Source of the DNA: Candidatus Accumulibacter cognatus
GTDB taxonomy: Bacteria; Pseudomonadota; Gammaproteobacteria; Burkholderiales; Rhodocyclaceae
Reading direction: 5' to 3'
Length of the DNA: 64,000 bases
Assembly: GCA_013414765.1 (NCBI GenBank)
Contig: CP058708.1
Coordinates: 615,553-679,552 of the forward strand
In this document: positions 17,209 through 27,937 of the stretch, piece after piece
Layout of the letters: the number at the start of each line of letters is the position of its first letter
Numbering within the stretch: the stretch's first letter is position 1
The notes under the pieces: model-generated
The model's input: only the letters and a program-made list of their open reading frames with translations
The model's database searches: none
Told to the model about the DNA's origin: nothing
Program-made: the position numbers and the translations under genes

Positions 17209-18618
17209 CTATGCATCCTCCCGCTTGCTGAACACCGGAGCGGGCGACCCGGCACTCGCTGGACCGCCCTCGCCGGCCGGCGGCACGACTTGTGCCGACG
17301 CGCCATGTACAAACTCGTCACCTGCATCCGTTTCCGGTCGGTCGACCACGTCGGGGAGCCGTTCAACAAGGGCGTGTGTAATGCGATTATGCTCGATCCT
17401 TTCAACGGTGAACTTCAGGCCGCAGAGATCGATCACCGCGCCCACGGCCGGCAGTTCGCCAAAAGCGTCCAGCAGCACGCCAGCCAGGGTTTCAGCCTCC
17501 TCGCGCTCGATCGCGACGCCAAATTCCTGATAAAAGTCGTCGACCGACATGCTGGCATCGATCAGACGGCTGCCATCAGCCAGTTCGCGCACTGGGTGTC
17601 TACTCACCGCTTCTCTGTCGGAAGGGCTGGCAATCTCGCCGAAGACGCATTCAAGCAGGTCTTCCATCGTCACCAGCCCGGTGACGCCCCCGTACTCGTC
17701 GACGATCAAGGCAAAGGACAACTTGCGCTGGCGGAAGGTATGAAACAGTTCCACCGCCGGTTTTGATTCGGGAAAGAAGTTTGCCTGGCGCAGCAGTTTG
17801 CGAACCCCCTGCGGATCGCGCTCGAGACGGGCAAGATCGACGCCGAGGAGGTCGCGCGCGTGCAGGATGCCGACGATGCTGTCGCGGTGCCCCTTGAATA
17901 CCGGATAACGGGACTGGCGGCTGGCCTTGATCTGCGCCAGTAATTCCACCACTGGCAGATCGGCCGACAGAAAATGGATGTCCGAACGCGGACGCATGAG
18001 GTCGCGCAGGGTCTTGCTGCCGAAGTCGAAGATCTTCTCGATGTACTGCGCTTCCTGGCTGTCGAGGGCGCCTTCGCCGACGGCATCGTGCACCAGCGTG
18101 CGAATCATGTCCTCTGTGACCAGGTTGCCCTGCGAGCGCTGCCTGCCGACGATCAGGGTGATGAAGAAATCGGCGATGTAGCGGATCACCTCGCGCAGCG
18201 GCGTGATCAGGCGAGCGACGAGGGCGATCGGACGACACTCGGCGCTGGCGAAGGCGACGTTGTTGCGGATCGCCAGCACCTTCGGAGTGATCTCGCCAAA
18301 CAGCAGCAGGATCGGCACCATTACCAGCAGGTTGATCATCTCGTTCTCGGCGCCGAACAGGTGGATGATCATCGCCGCCGAGATCACCGAGGCCGAAACA
18401 TTGACGAATTCGTTGCCGATCAGTATGGTGACAATCAACCGTCGCGGTTCGCTGCGTAGGCGTTCAATCAGTTCGATGCGCGGATTCTTCGCCGCGCGCA
18501 TCTGGTCGAGCTGGAACTGGCTGAGCGAGAACAGCGACGTTTCAGTGCTCGAGAAGAAACCCGAGAAACCGAGCAGGACGACAAAGACGATCAGTTCGAT
18601 CCATAGGGCAGGATCCAT
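17209..18618 (-). CDS. CorC/HlyC family transporter, upstream paralogue
   Basis: 469-aa paralogue of the following gene with the same order: DUF21 membrane domain (about 1-190; SSTETSLFSLSQFQLDQM, LFGEITPKVLAIRNN), CBS pair (about 205-335; VDEYGGVTGLVTMEDLLE) and CorC_HlyC domain (about 350-430), plus a proline-rich acidic tail. GGAGGAAGG precedes the ATG. The pair of paralogues, zero bases apart, may assemble together; this is inference. Confidence 0.9.
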   Translation of the reverse strand: MDPALWIELIVFVVLLGFSGFFSSTETSLFSLSQFQLDQMRAAKNPRIELIERLRSEPRRLIVTILIGNEFVNVSASVISAAMIIHLFGAENEMINLLVMVPILLLFGEITPKVLAIRNNVAFASAECRPIALVARLITPLREVIRYIADFFITLIVGRQRSQGNLVTEDMIRTLVHDAVGEGALDSQEAQYIEKIFDFGSKTLRDLMRPRSDIHFLSADLPVVELLAQIKASRQSRYPVFKGHRDSIVGILHARDLLGVDLARLERDPQGVRKLLRQANFFPESKPAVELFHTFRQRKLSFALIVDEYGGVTGLVTMEDLLECVFGEIASPSDREAVSRHPVRELADGSRLIDASMSVDDFYQEFGVAIEREEAETLAGVLLDAFGELPAVGAVIDLCGLKFTVERIEHNRITHALVERLPDVVDRPETDAGDEFVHGASAQVVPPAGEGGPASAGSPAPVFSKREDA

Positions 18619-19009
18619 GGTTCACACCTTCCTCCAGTAAGAGATCACAACAAGAAAAGACATCATCCCCTTTCGGCAGAAATGGGATTGCGCAACAGGC
18701 CTGCGGCAGCCCCACTGGCACCGGTACCGGCCAACCTGGCAGTCCATGGGCAGCCCGTCGCCAGCGGACATCCATCGGCGACGGTCACAACAGAATGGAG
18801 GGGTATCTTGGCACCGGCAAATGTTCGCGCAACGACCGGTCTTCCTGCCACGAAACGGGTTTCCGCCGACAGGCGGGAGAGGAGAAACATGCCGCTGGCA
18901 GCTTCACTGCGGCGAGAGGGCAGGCGTAAAATGGGGAATTAAACCCGCAAACGACATGGGCGTCGATTTTGCGGCAGCTTGATGCCAGAGTCAAGGGCGA
19001 TTCGACTGC
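18619..19009. other. Intergenic region, nothing recognised
   Basis: About 390 bp between the CorC pair and the left end of the decayed ISNCY-type element. Reading frames are short and lack recognisable domains. It presumably contains the promoter of the CorC pair near 18620-18700. Confidence 0.45.
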
Positions 19010-20350
19010 CTGAAAGGAACAAGAAATCTGTCCGGGTTTGTAGCAAATGATCTGTCGATCTGTCCGGTTGATGTTGCTCCGAAGGAGGAGCGAGATGAGA
19101 CGGACGGAGTTGCTACAGGAGATCAGGAAGATGCGGTTTGAAGAAGCGTATGGGGGATGGGAAACGGGTCGATTGACGCAGGCGGAGGCGGCAAGTCTGC
19201 TGGGGGTATGCTAGTGGACCTGTCGACGGTATTTGTCGCGGTATGAGGAAGGCGGGATGGAGAGGTTGATAGATCGTCGAGTGGAGCAGGTTTCGCCGAG
19301 GAAGGCGCCGGTAGACGAAGTGATGCGGCTGACAGAAAGAGTACCGAGGGCGGCACGAGGGGTGGAGCGCGAAGCACTTGTGCGCGTGGTATCGGAAGGA
19401 TGGTGGCGCCTGCAGGCAACTACACGTGGGTGAAGCGTCGGCGGCAGGAAGCGGCCCTGGTTCCCCAGGCCAAGGCCCGTGGGGCGCACCGGAAGCGCCG
19501 GGAGCGTTCGCCGTGGCCGGGGTTGATGATTCACCAGGATGGCAGCAGGCACGAAGGGGTCTCTGGGCAGAAATGGGATCTGATCGTGACCATGGACGAC
19601 GCGACCAACGAACCCTATTCGATGTTCTTCGTGGAGGAAGAAGACACGATGAGCAGCCTGCAAGGTGTTCGTGAAGTGATTGAATTGCTGGGACTTTTCT
19701 CGACTTTCTACTCCGACCGGGGCAGCCACTACTGGCCTACGCCGGAAGCCGGGGGCAAGGTGGACCAGCAAAACCTGACACCATTCGGGCAGGCCATGAA
19801 GCACCTCGGAATCGAGATGATCGCCGATTGCTCGCCGGAAGCCCGCGGGCGCTCGGAGCGCATGTTTCGCACCCATCAGGACCGCCTGCCGCGAGAACTG
19901 GCGCTGGTCGGGATCACCGACAGGGCGGACGCCAATCGCGACTTGACCGAGGTCTATCGGTCGGCCTTCAACGCCGAGTTCATGCAGCCGGCGATGGAAG
20001 AAGGCAGCGACTTCGTCGACTGGATCGGTGGTCCGCTCGGCGACATCCTATGCGAGCGATTCGAGCGCACCGTCGGCAACGACCACTGCGTCAGATTCGA
20101 GGGGATGAAGTTGCAGATCCCTGCCGATCGTCATCGCTGCCACCATGTCAAGGCCAAGGTGGCGGTGCTGCGCCGTACTGACCACACACTGGCGATCCTG
20201 CATGGCCCACGCAAATTAGCCGACTATGACGAAGCCGGCAAAGTCATGCCTCCGAATTTGAAGGTGGCTGCGTATATCCGCCGCGGCCGCCCCGGTCAAA
20301 GCGGACAATTCATTTGCTACAAAACCGGACAGTTCTATTTGTTGCCAACA
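19010..20350 (+). mobile_element. ISNCY (IS1202-like) element, decayed copy A
   Basis: Insertion sequence bounded by imperfect terminal inverted repeats: TCTGTCCGGGTTTGTAGCAA near 19026 against the complement of TTGCTACAAAACCGGACAG near 20314. A second copy lies inverted at 57078-58458; relative to that copy a GC-rich stretch of nearly 50 bp near 20290 is missing here. No target duplication is visible. The transposase is broken, so the element is immobile by itself. Confidence 0.8.
19095..20272 (+). pseudogene. ISNCY-type transposase, inactivated
   Basis: Starts MRRTELLQEIRKMRFEEAYG after GGAGGAG, with a helix-turn-helix region (RLTQAEAASLLGV) that ends in an in-frame TAG at 19212. Reading resumes (RRYLSRYEEGGMERLIDRR), then a one-base insertion near 19340 and a small insertion near 19410 change frame, after which the integrase-like core is continuous (KWDLIVTMDDATNEPYSMFF, STFYSDRGSHYW). 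The stop and two frameshifts show it is dead. Copy B at 57204-58348 lacks these lesions but has its own. Confidence 0.85.
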
Positions 20351-20354
20351 CTAG

Positions 20355-20460
20355 ATTGGTCAGGCGTACGGAATGCCCCCTGTTCAGGTTGGGCAGTGGA
20401 AGAAGGTGATCCAGGAGCAAGCGAAGACGCTGTTTGAAGGCAAGCGGGGTCCGAATCCGA
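20355..20460 (+). pseudogene. IS3-family orfA scrap
   Basis: Translation IGQAYGMPPVQVGQWKKVIQ then EQAKTLFEGKRGPNP matches the HTH/leucine-zipper start of IS3-family OrfA proteins. Only about 35 codons remain, directly after the ISNCY copy. No matching OrfB is nearby. Confidence 0.75.
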
Positions 20461-20616
20461 GGGCTTCTCTCAAGAGCCGTTCAAGAGGCACGGCTTTATC
20501 CCCGCCGCCTGAGCCTCCTTTCCCTTCGAGGTACGCTTCATGGCATCCATTGCCAGAGTTTTTTTGCTCTGAGCACAGAGTTCTTTCACAGTAAGATTAA
20601 CCAGAGGATCGTTGAA

Positions 20617-21885
20617 ATGCTGACTTCGCTCGTCATCGTATTTGTCATTGCCTATGCCGCCATCGCACTGGAGCACCCGATCAAGATCAACAAATCAGCC
20701 TCTGCGCTGTTAGGCGCCGGGCTGCTCTGGACGATCTATGCGCTGGCTGGAGGCGATTCCCACAAGGTCGGGGAAGAACTGGGCGAATCCGTCATGGCAA
20801 CAGCCCAGATCGTGTTCTTCCTGATGGGTGCCATGACCATTGTGGAGGTCGTCGATGCTCACAACGGCTTTGAAGTCATCACTAAGCGTATTCGTACAAC
20901 CAAGCTGGCGTCGCTGATGTGGCTGGTCGGTTTTGTGACGTTCTTCCTCAGTTCGGTGCTGGACAACCTGACCACTACCATCGTCATGATTTCCCTCATG
21001 CGGAAGCTACTCACCAAGCATGAAGACCGTCTGTTCTTTGCAGGCATCATCGTCATTGCAGCCAATGCGGGTGGTGCATGGTCTCCGATTGGCGACGTGA
21101 CCACCACCATGCTCTGGATCGGCGGCCAGATCACGACACTGTCCATCATGAAGTCGGTCTTCATCCCCGCCACGTTAAGCATGGTGGTTCCGCTGGCAGT
21201 GACGGCTTATATCCTGCGCGGAAGGCCCGTTGAGTCGCCGCAAATACGTGCGAGTGATCATGGCCTGCATACCACCGACTTTGAACGTAATCTGATGTTC
21301 TTCATGGGCATTGGCATTCTGGTAGCCGTTCCTGCATTCAAGACCATCACCCATCTGCCACCTTTCATGGGCATCCTGTTCGGTCTGGGCATCCTCTGGC
21401 TGGTCGGCGATCTGGTCCATCGCAAGAAAGAGGACGAAAGCAAGCAGCACCTGACGCTGGTACATGCTCTCAGCCGCATCGACATGAGCTCCATCGTGTT
21501 CTTCATCGGCATCCTGCTTGCCGTCGCCACCTTGGAACATACTCATATCCTGACTTCACTAGCGCAATGGCTGGATCAGACAGTGGGACGGCAGGATGTA
21601 ATCGTCCTGATCATCGGTATCGTCAGCGCAGTGGTCGATAACGTCCCGCTAGTCGCAGCATCGATGGGAATGTATAGTCTAGAGCAATACCCGACTGACC
21701 ACTTCATCTGGAAATTCCTTGCCTACTGCGCCGGGACAGGTGGTTCGATTCTCATCATTGGTTCGGCAGCGGGCGTTGCTGCCATGGGCTTGGAGAAAAT
21801 TCACTTTTTCTGGTACGTGAAGAAGATCAGTTGGCTAGCCCTGATCGGTTATTTCGCTGGAGCGGGTGCCTACTTGCTCCAATGA
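20617..21885 (+). CDS. nhaD: NhaD-type Na+/H+ antiporter
   Basis: 422-aa polytopic membrane protein of the NhaD family, exchanging Na+ (or Li+) for H+. Conserved signatures are FFLSSVLDNLTTTIVMISL, ANAGGAWSPIGDVTTTMLW in the first half and SAVVDNVPLVAASMGMY, AGTGGSILIIGSAAGVAAMG in the second. The ATG at 20617 follows GAGG and matches the family N-terminus; the open frame upstream crosses an IS remnant and is rejected. Its base composition looks less GC-rich than the flanking core genes. The stop overlaps a 36-codon frame (ATGA) that runs into a CorC remnant. Confidence 0.92.
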   Translation: MLTSLVIVFVIAYAAIALEHPIKINKSASALLGAGLLWTIYALAGGDSHKVGEELGESVMATAQIVFFLMGAMTIVEVVDAHNGFEVITKRIRTTKLASLMWLVGFVTFFLSSVLDNLTTTIVMISLMRKLLTKHEDRLFFAGIIVIAANAGGAWSPIGDVTTTMLWIGGQITTLSIMKSVFIPATLSMVVPLAVTAYILRGRPVESPQIRASDHGLHTTDFERNLMFFMGIGILVAVPAFKTITHLPPFMGILFGLGILWLVGDLVHRKKEDESKQHLTLVHALSRIDMSSIVFFIGILLAVATLEHTHILTSLAQWLDQTVGRQDVIVLIIGIVSAVVDNVPLVAASMGMYSLEQYPTDHFIWKFLAYCAGTGGSILIIGSAAGVAAMGLEKIHFFWYVKKISWLALIGYFAGAGAYLLQ

Positions 21886-21987
21886 CGGATCAAACCCAGC
21901 GTCACGCGATCGACCGGATCAACGCGCAGATGGACCGCTTTACTCTGGCCTTCGGCGATGCCGGCGATCTGGTTTCAATGCTGATGG

Positions 21988-22194
21988 ATTGACAACACCG
22001 ACCTGATCAGCGGCAAGGCACCGATCTCCGAGCTGAACGATTCGCTGAAGCTCAATCTGCCGATCGGTGAGGCGCACACCCTGGCCGGTTTCCTGATCAA
22101 CCGCCTGCGATATATCCCGGCGGTCGGCGATACGGTGCAGGAACAGGGTCACCGCTACACGGTGACCAGGGCCGATGCGCGAACGGTGACCTAG
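21988..22194 (+). pseudogene. C-terminal CorC_HlyC domain remnant
   Basis: Sixty-eight codons reading IDNTDLISGKAPISELNDSL, then LPIGEAHTLAGFLINRLRY and IPAVGDTVQEQGHRYTVTRA: a transporter-associated CorC_HlyC domain without the membrane and CBS parts. It has no start codon of its own. Its TAG stop is part of the CTAG target site of the adjacent IS1182 element. The preceding 36-codon frame (21882-21992, MTDQTQRHAIDRINAQMDRF...) is not recognised. Confidence 0.75.
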
Positions 22195-22269
22195 CAGCCT
22201 GTCGGACTTTACCCTTGCCGCCCGCTGAATATGCTATAATCATAGCCGTTCCAGGAACGGAGGTCCGGC

Positions 22270-23628
22270 ATGTCCCATTTCATCGTCACCGATCGCAAGA
22301 CCGACTACCTGCTGCCGCCGTCACTCGACGATTGGTTGAACGAGGATCATTTGGCGCGATTCATTGTGGAGGTGATCGACTCGCTTGATTTGTCGAAGCT
22401 GACGCGGCAGTACGCTGGACGGGGATCGAAGGCGTACCATCCGGCGACGCTGCTGGCCATTCTGGTCTATGGCTACGCGACGGGTATTTTCTCCAGCCGC
22501 AGGCTGGAGCAGGCGACCTACGATTCGGTCGCCTTTCGCTACATTGCCGCCGGCAGCCATCCCGATCACGACAGCCTGGCGACGTTCCGCCGGCGTTTTC
22601 TGGAGGAACTGAGCGACTTGTTCGTGCAGGTTCTGGAGATGGCCCGGGAGATGAAGCTGCTCAAACTGGGCAATGTCTGTCTTGACGGCACGAAGATTCA
22701 GGCCAACGCCTCCCGCCACCGTGCGCTTTCGCACGGCCACATCGAAAAGCTGGAAGCGCAACTCAAGGCGGAGGTGCAGGAACTGTTCGCGCTGGCCGAA
22801 CAGGCGGATCAGGCGGAGGTTCCGGACGGCGTCAGCCTGCCGGAAGAAATCAAGCGCCGCGAAGATCGGCTGGTGGCGATGGCGGCGGCCAAGGCGAAGA
22901 TTGCGGCGCGGGCCGAGGAGCGCTATCAGCGAGAGAAGGCGCAGTACGACGAGAAGATGGCGCGGCGCAAGGCGAAAGAAGAAGAGACCGGCAGGAAGTG
23001 GGGGGGCAGAGTGCCCAAAGCCCCCGAGCCCGGCGTACGGGACAGTGACCAGATCAATCTGACCGACGAAGAATCGCGCATCATGCCGGTGGCCGGTGGC
23101 GGCTTCGAGCAGGCGTACAACGCCCAGGCGGCGGTTGATCCCGCGACCCTGCTGGTGGTGGCGGTCGGCGTGACGCAAGCCCCCAACGACAAGGAGCAGG
23201 TCGAGCCGATGCTGGCGACGCTCCAGGCGCAGGCCGATGGGCTGGGTTCCGTGCACGGGATGATCGCCGACACGGGCTTCTACAGCGAGAAGAACATCAA
23301 GGCGTGCGAGGCGGCCGGCATCGTCCCCTTGATCGCGGTGGCGCGCGACGAGCACCATCCTGGCTGGCGGGAGCGGCATAGCGAACCGGCCGCGCTACCG
23401 GAGCATGCGACACCCGTGCAGGCCATGTCGCATCGTTTGAAGACCAGAGCGGGGCGAGCGCTCTATGCGTTGCGCAAGCAGACCGTCGAGCCGGTCTTCG
23501 GCATCATCAAGTCGGTCATGGGCTTTCGCCAGTTTTCCTTGCGGGGTTGGCAGAAGGTCACCGGGGAATGGACGCTGGTCTGCCTGGCGTGGAATTTGAA
23601 GCGCATGGCCAAGTTGCGCCCGCAGTAG
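22270..23628 (+). CDS. IS1182-family transposase
   Basis: 452-aa DDE transposase. The N-terminal domain (LPPSLDDWLNEDHLARFIVE, then YHPATLLAILVYGYATGIFS) and the core with VCLDGTKIQANAS, an insertion rich in Glu/Lys/Ala (about residues 155-245), MIADTGFYSEKN and the C-terminal VEPVFGIIKSVMGFRQF helix with the catalytic Glu are all present. Full length and uninterrupted. A GGAACGGAGG ribosome site precedes the ATG. Confidence 0.93.
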   Translation: MSHFIVTDRKTDYLLPPSLDDWLNEDHLARFIVEVIDSLDLSKLTRQYAGRGSKAYHPATLLAILVYGYATGIFSSRRLEQATYDSVAFRYIAAGSHPDHDSLATFRRRFLEELSDLFVQVLEMAREMKLLKLGNVCLDGTKIQANASRHRALSHGHIEKLEAQLKAEVQELFALAEQADQAEVPDGVSLPEEIKRREDRLVAMAAAKAKIAARAEERYQREKAQYDEKMARRKAKEEETGRKWGGRVPKAPEPGVRDSDQINLTDEESRIMPVAGGGFEQAYNAQAAVDPATLLVVAVGVTQAPNDKEQVEPMLATLQAQADGLGSVHGMIADTGFYSEKNIKACEAAGIVPLIAVARDEHHPGWRERHSEPAALPEHATPVQAMSHRLKTRAGRALYALRKQTVEPVFGIIKSVMGFRQFSLRGWQKVTGEWTLVCLAWNLKRMAKLRPQ

Positions 23629-23650
23629 AGAAAAACGAGGAAAAAACCTC

Positions 23651-23686
23651 AAAAAGGCCGGAAAATCGACAAATTCCGGCCTTTTT
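23651..23686. terminator. Bidirectional terminator inside IS1182
   Basis: Perfect 13-bp stem AAAAAGGCCGGAA (23651-23663) / TTCCGGCCTTTTT (23674-23686) with a 10-nt loop, A-run on one side and T-run on the other. It ends the transposase transcript and would block read-through either way. Confidence 0.9.
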
Positions 23687-23783
23687 CATGCCGAAAAGTA
23701 AAATTTGTCGGTTTCCCGGGCTCCAAGTCCGACAGGCTGCTAGGTGCGCGTCTAGCGATCAGCTCGCGATTCTGCCCTTGCTC

Positions 23784-23826
23784 GGCACCGGCATGGTCGA
23801 TGCCGGTGCCCAGGAAAAGTTTTTTG
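23784..23826 (+). terminator. Intrinsic terminator right of IS1182
   Basis: Stem GGCACCGGCAT (23784-23794) / ATGCCGGTGCC (23800-23810), loop GGTCG, followed by AGGAAAAG and a run of six T. It probably terminated the CorC-type transcript before IS1182 entered between gene and terminator. Confidence 0.8.
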
Positions 23827-23896
23827 TTGCACTGCACCATCATCTGCTATATTGTATGCGTCCGCCACATGCATTCCGACGCCCGGCAGAAAATGT

Positions 23897-24412
23897 ATGT
23901 ACATCGTAGATGATCCCGCCCTTGCGCTGATTACCCGTTTTGTGGGGGATTCCCCGAATCAGGAACGCTCGGATGCTGAGTTTTTCCGCCAGCAGCTTTC
24001 TGCCATCGAAGCGCATGTCGAGCACTTTCCTGCCGCCGAGAGGGAGGTGCGCGCCCTGGAGTGGATTGAGGCGAATGCCAGGCAGTATCGCCAGCAGTGG
24101 CAAAAGCAGGCGGCGATCAATTCCCTGGCCAGTACGCGTTGCCCGGATTGCCCGATCGCGGGCGGCGACAGGCACACGCCTTGTACCATCCACACGCGCT
24201 GGCTGGCTCTCCTCCAACGCTACGCGGCGAACGAGCTGTCTTCAAATGCTTATGTGGAACAAAGCCTGGCGCTATTGGCCACACACAAGGACCGGCTGAA
24301 GGTCGGCCATCTTCGCGAGTCACCGCGGCACGCCGATGCATACCACAACCTTTTCATGATCCCGGCAGGCGTCCCGCAACGGGGTCCGGAAAGGGAAAGA
24401 CTGCATGACTGA
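23897..24412 (+). CDS. Uncharacterised Cys-containing protein upstream of gpsA
   Basis: 171-aa soluble protein that I do not recognise. It starts MYIVDDPALALITRFVGD and is mostly helical and Gln/Arg-rich (VRALEWIEANARQYRQQWQK). A central RCPDCPIAGGDRHTPC stretch with three cysteines and a histidine could bind a metal, followed by a helical IHTRWLALLQRYAANELSSN segment. No signal peptide. gpsA follows after about 50 bp on the same strand, so they may be cotranscribed. Betaproteobacteria often have secB upstream of gpsA, but this is not SecB. Confidence 0.65.
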   Translation: MYIVDDPALALITRFVGDSPNQERSDAEFFRQQLSAIEAHVEHFPAAEREVRALEWIEANARQYRQQWQKQAAINSLASTRCPDCPIAGGDRHTPCTIHTRWLALLQRYAANELSSNAYVEQSLALLATHKDRLKVGHLRESPRHADAYHNLFMIPAGVPQRGPERERLHD

Positions 24413-24461
24413 TCGGCAGCGTGATTGTTGACTCCACTGGATCGGAAAGGAGGGAAGTGCA

Positions 24462-25448
24462 ATGCAAATCGCGGTTCTGGGTGCCGGTGCCTGGGGTACT
24501 GCCTTGGCGATCTCCTTCGCCCACCGTCATTCCGTCAGCTTGTGGGCACGTGATCCGGAAAAGGCTGCACGCATGCAGGCGGCCGGTGAAAACAGCCGCT
24601 ACCTGCCGGGCCATCGCTTTCCTGTTTCGCTGCGGGCGACGGCTGATTTTTCGGCAGCCAGCCAGAATGCCGAGCTGATGATCATCGCTGCGCCTCTGGC
24701 TGGTTTGCGTACTGCGCTGCAGTATCTGCGCGATGCCGGGGTCGCAACGCCCTTCCTCTGGGTCTGCAAAGGTCTCGAAAAAGGGACTGGACTGCTGCCG
24801 CACCAGGTCGTTCGCGAAGTGCTCGGCGAACGCTTGTGCGGCGTACTCACGGGGCCGAGCTTTGCCGATGAACTGGCTCGCGATTTGCCGACGGTCGTGA
24901 CGATCGCGTCGACCGACGCGAACTTCGCACTGCGCTGTGCCGAAGCCTTGCGTGGGCCGCGGCTGCGCATCTATGCGAGTGACGACGTGATCGGCGCCGA
25001 AGTGGGCGGTGCCGTCAAGAATGTCATGGCCATCGCCACCGGCGTTTGTGACGGTCTCGGGCTGGGGATGAATGCCCGCGCCGCGCTGATGACGCGGGGG
25101 TTGCACGAAATCGCCCGTTTTGGCAAGGCGCTGGGGGGACACGCCGATACCTTCATGGGTTTGTCCGGAATGGGCGACCTGTTTCTGACCTGCACCGGCG
25201 ACCTCTCCCGCAACCGGCGCGTTGGCCTGTTGCTGGCCACCGGCAAGCCCCTCGATCAGATTACCCGCGAACTGGGCCAGGTTGCCGAAGGTGTGCCCGC
25301 CGCGCACGAGGTGCAGCGCCGCGCCGCTGCGCTCGGCGTCAAGATGCCGATTACCGACTGGGTCTGTACGCTGCTCGACGGCAGCGTGACGCCGATCGAA
25401 GGTGTCGCCGCGCTGATGGAACGGGACATCGGTTTCGAGGGCAAGTAG
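24462..25448 (+). CDS. gpsA: Glycerol-3-phosphate dehydrogenase [NAD(P)+]
   Basis: Reduces dihydroxyacetone phosphate to sn-glycerol-3-phosphate for phospholipid synthesis. It is 328 aa, the usual length. The N-terminal Rossmann motif IAVLGAGAWGTALAIS is intact, and the catalytic lysine region GGAVKNVMAIATGVCDGLG plus GLSGMGDLFLTCTGDLSRNR are typical of GpsA. A strong GGAGGGAAG ribosome site precedes the ATG. Convergent with trmL. Confidence 0.96.
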   Translation: MQIAVLGAGAWGTALAISFAHRHSVSLWARDPEKAARMQAAGENSRYLPGHRFPVSLRATADFSAASQNAELMIIAAPLAGLRTALQYLRDAGVATPFLWVCKGLEKGTGLLPHQVVREVLGERLCGVLTGPSFADELARDLPTVVTIASTDANFALRCAEALRGPRLRIYASDDVIGAEVGGAVKNVMAIATGVCDGLGLGMNARAALMTRGLHEIARFGKALGGHADTFMGLSGMGDLFLTCTGDLSRNRRVGLLLATGKPLDQITRELGQVAEGVPAAHEVQRRAAALGVKMPITDWVCTLLDGSVTPIEGVAALMERDIGFEGK

Positions 25449-25480
25449 CGCTCCATGCCTCGGCGCTTCGCCCGCCGGAC

Positions 25481-25957
25481 TCATACGGCGCCGGCGTAGC
25501 CGATCTGCCGCCAGGCTTCATACACCGTCACGGCGACAGCATTGGAGAGGTTGATGCTGCGATTGTTTGGCCGCATCGGCAGGCACAGGCGTTGCTCGAC
25601 GGCAAACTCTGCGAGAATTTCTGCCGGAAGTCCGCGCGTTTCGCAACCGAAGACTAGCGCATCGCCGGCCCGAAAATCCGCCATGGCAGGACGGCGGGTT
25701 CCTTTGGTGGTCAGCGCAAAACGCCGTCCTTGCGGCGAAAGTGCAGCCAGTACCGCGCAGCAGTGGGTCCAGTCGGGATGAATCTGCACGCTCGCCAATT
25801 CAGCGTAGTCCATGCCGGCGCGCCGCAGGCGAGCTTCGGTCAGCGCGAAGCCGAGCGGCTCGACGAGGTGCAGGCGCGCACCGGTATTGGCACACAGGCG
25901 GATCACGTTACCGGTATTGGGCGGGATTTCCGGGTGGATCAGGACGACCTCGAACAT
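25481..25957 (-). CDS. trmL: tRNA (cytidine(34)-2'-O)-methyltransferase
   Basis: SPOUT-class methyltransferase that 2'-O-methylates the wobble base of tRNA-Leu. 158 aa. The chain opens [20 protein letters not shown] and ends with the SAM-binding trefoil-knot signature [11 protein letters not shown] and [18 protein letters not shown]. The ATG at 25957 is preferred over a TTG six codons upstream because it matches the family N-terminus. The gpsA-trmL neighbourhood is common in betaproteobacteria. Confidence 0.93.
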   Translation of the reverse strand: MFEVVLIHPEIPPNTGNVIRLCANTGARLHLVEPLGFALTEARLRRAGMDYAELASVQIHPDWTHCCAVLAALSPQGRRFALTTKGTRRPAMADFRAGDALVFGCETRGLPAEILAEFAVEQRLCLPMRPNNRSINLSNAVAVTVYEAWRQIGYAGAV

Positions 25958-25995
25958 CTCTGCCCGCACCTGCAAGCGGCTTATCGAGCGGCGAC

Positions 25996-27286
<1,291 letters not shown>

Positions 27287-27459
27287 GTTCAGGTCGGATC
27301 GTGGTGAGTGATCAATACGAGCAATGGCAAGTGACACGGCCGCGCCGGAAGTCGGGTCGTGAGGGATCCGACGGAAAGCCTTGCGGCAGTGCCGCACGGC
27401 TGCCATCGCAGGGTATATCATACCCGAATCCCTCCCTTCGTAGCCGACAAGGTAAGCCG

Positions 27460-27930
27460 ATGAGCAACTCTGACAACCTCAAGAACATGGGGCTGAAAGC
27501 CACCATTCCACGCCTCAAGATCCTCGCCCTGTTCGAGAAGACCGAGATCCGCCATCTCACTGCCGAGGATGTCTATCGGCTCTTGCTCGCCGAAGACATG
27601 GACATCGGCCTGGCCACCGTTTATCGCGTCCTGACCCAGTTCGAGCAGGCGGGTCTGCTTGAGCGCCACTACTTTGAATCAGGCAAGGCGGTTTTCGAGT
27701 TGAGTCCCGGACAGCACCATGATCACCTGGTCTGCGTAGACTGCGGTCGCGTCGAGGAATTCTACGATGCCGAGATCGAACGCCGGCAAATGAAGATTGC
27801 CAAGGAACGTGGTTTCGTCATTCGCGAGCACGCACTTTATCTTTACGCCGAATGCACCAAGACGGAATGCCCGTATCGTGGCACTTCGCTCAGGCATTCC
27901 GGCGAGAGGCACAACAAGACGCCCGCCTGA
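27460..27930 (+). CDS. fur: Ferric uptake regulator
   Basis: 156-aa iron-responsive repressor. N-terminal winged helix ([39 protein letters not shown]) and C-terminal metal-binding/dimer domain with [16 protein letters not shown] and the second CxxxxC pair in [10 protein letters not shown]. The ATG at 27460 follows AAGG; the longer open frame overlaps the bamE promoter region. Convergent with the PfkB-type kinase gene, stops 7 bp apart. Confidence 0.96.
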   Translation: MSNSDNLKNMGLKATIPRLKILALFEKTEIRHLTAEDVYRLLLAEDMDIGLATVYRVLTQFEQAGLLERHYFESGKAVFELSPGQHHDHLVCVDCGRVEEFYDAEIERRQMKIAKERGFVIREHALYLYAECTKTECPYRGTSLRHSGERHNKTPA

Positions 27931-27937
27931 GCAGCAC

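Larger units (their letters stand above)
22195..23739 (+). mobile_element. IS1182-family insertion sequence, complete
   Basis: 1545-bp element with perfect 15-bp terminal inverted repeats CAGCCTGTCGGACTT (22195-22209) and AAGTCCGACAGGCTG (23725-23739). It is flanked by a CTAG direct repeat (22191-22194 and 23740-23743), the target duplication. One intact transposase gene and an internal terminator fill it, so it looks potentially active. Confidence 0.92.

Noticed and set aside
19095-20272. Programmed frameshift in the ISNCY transposase
   Set aside because: The two copies break at different sites by different changes and copy A has a plain stop codon, so mutation is the simpler explanation.
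22321-23379. 352-codon open frame opposite the IS1182 transposase
   Set aside because: Pure shadow of the transposase; Leu/Arg/His-rich and without motif.
27287-27459. Fur box between bamE and fur
   Set aside because: No 19-bp GATAAT-type palindrome is visible in the spacer.
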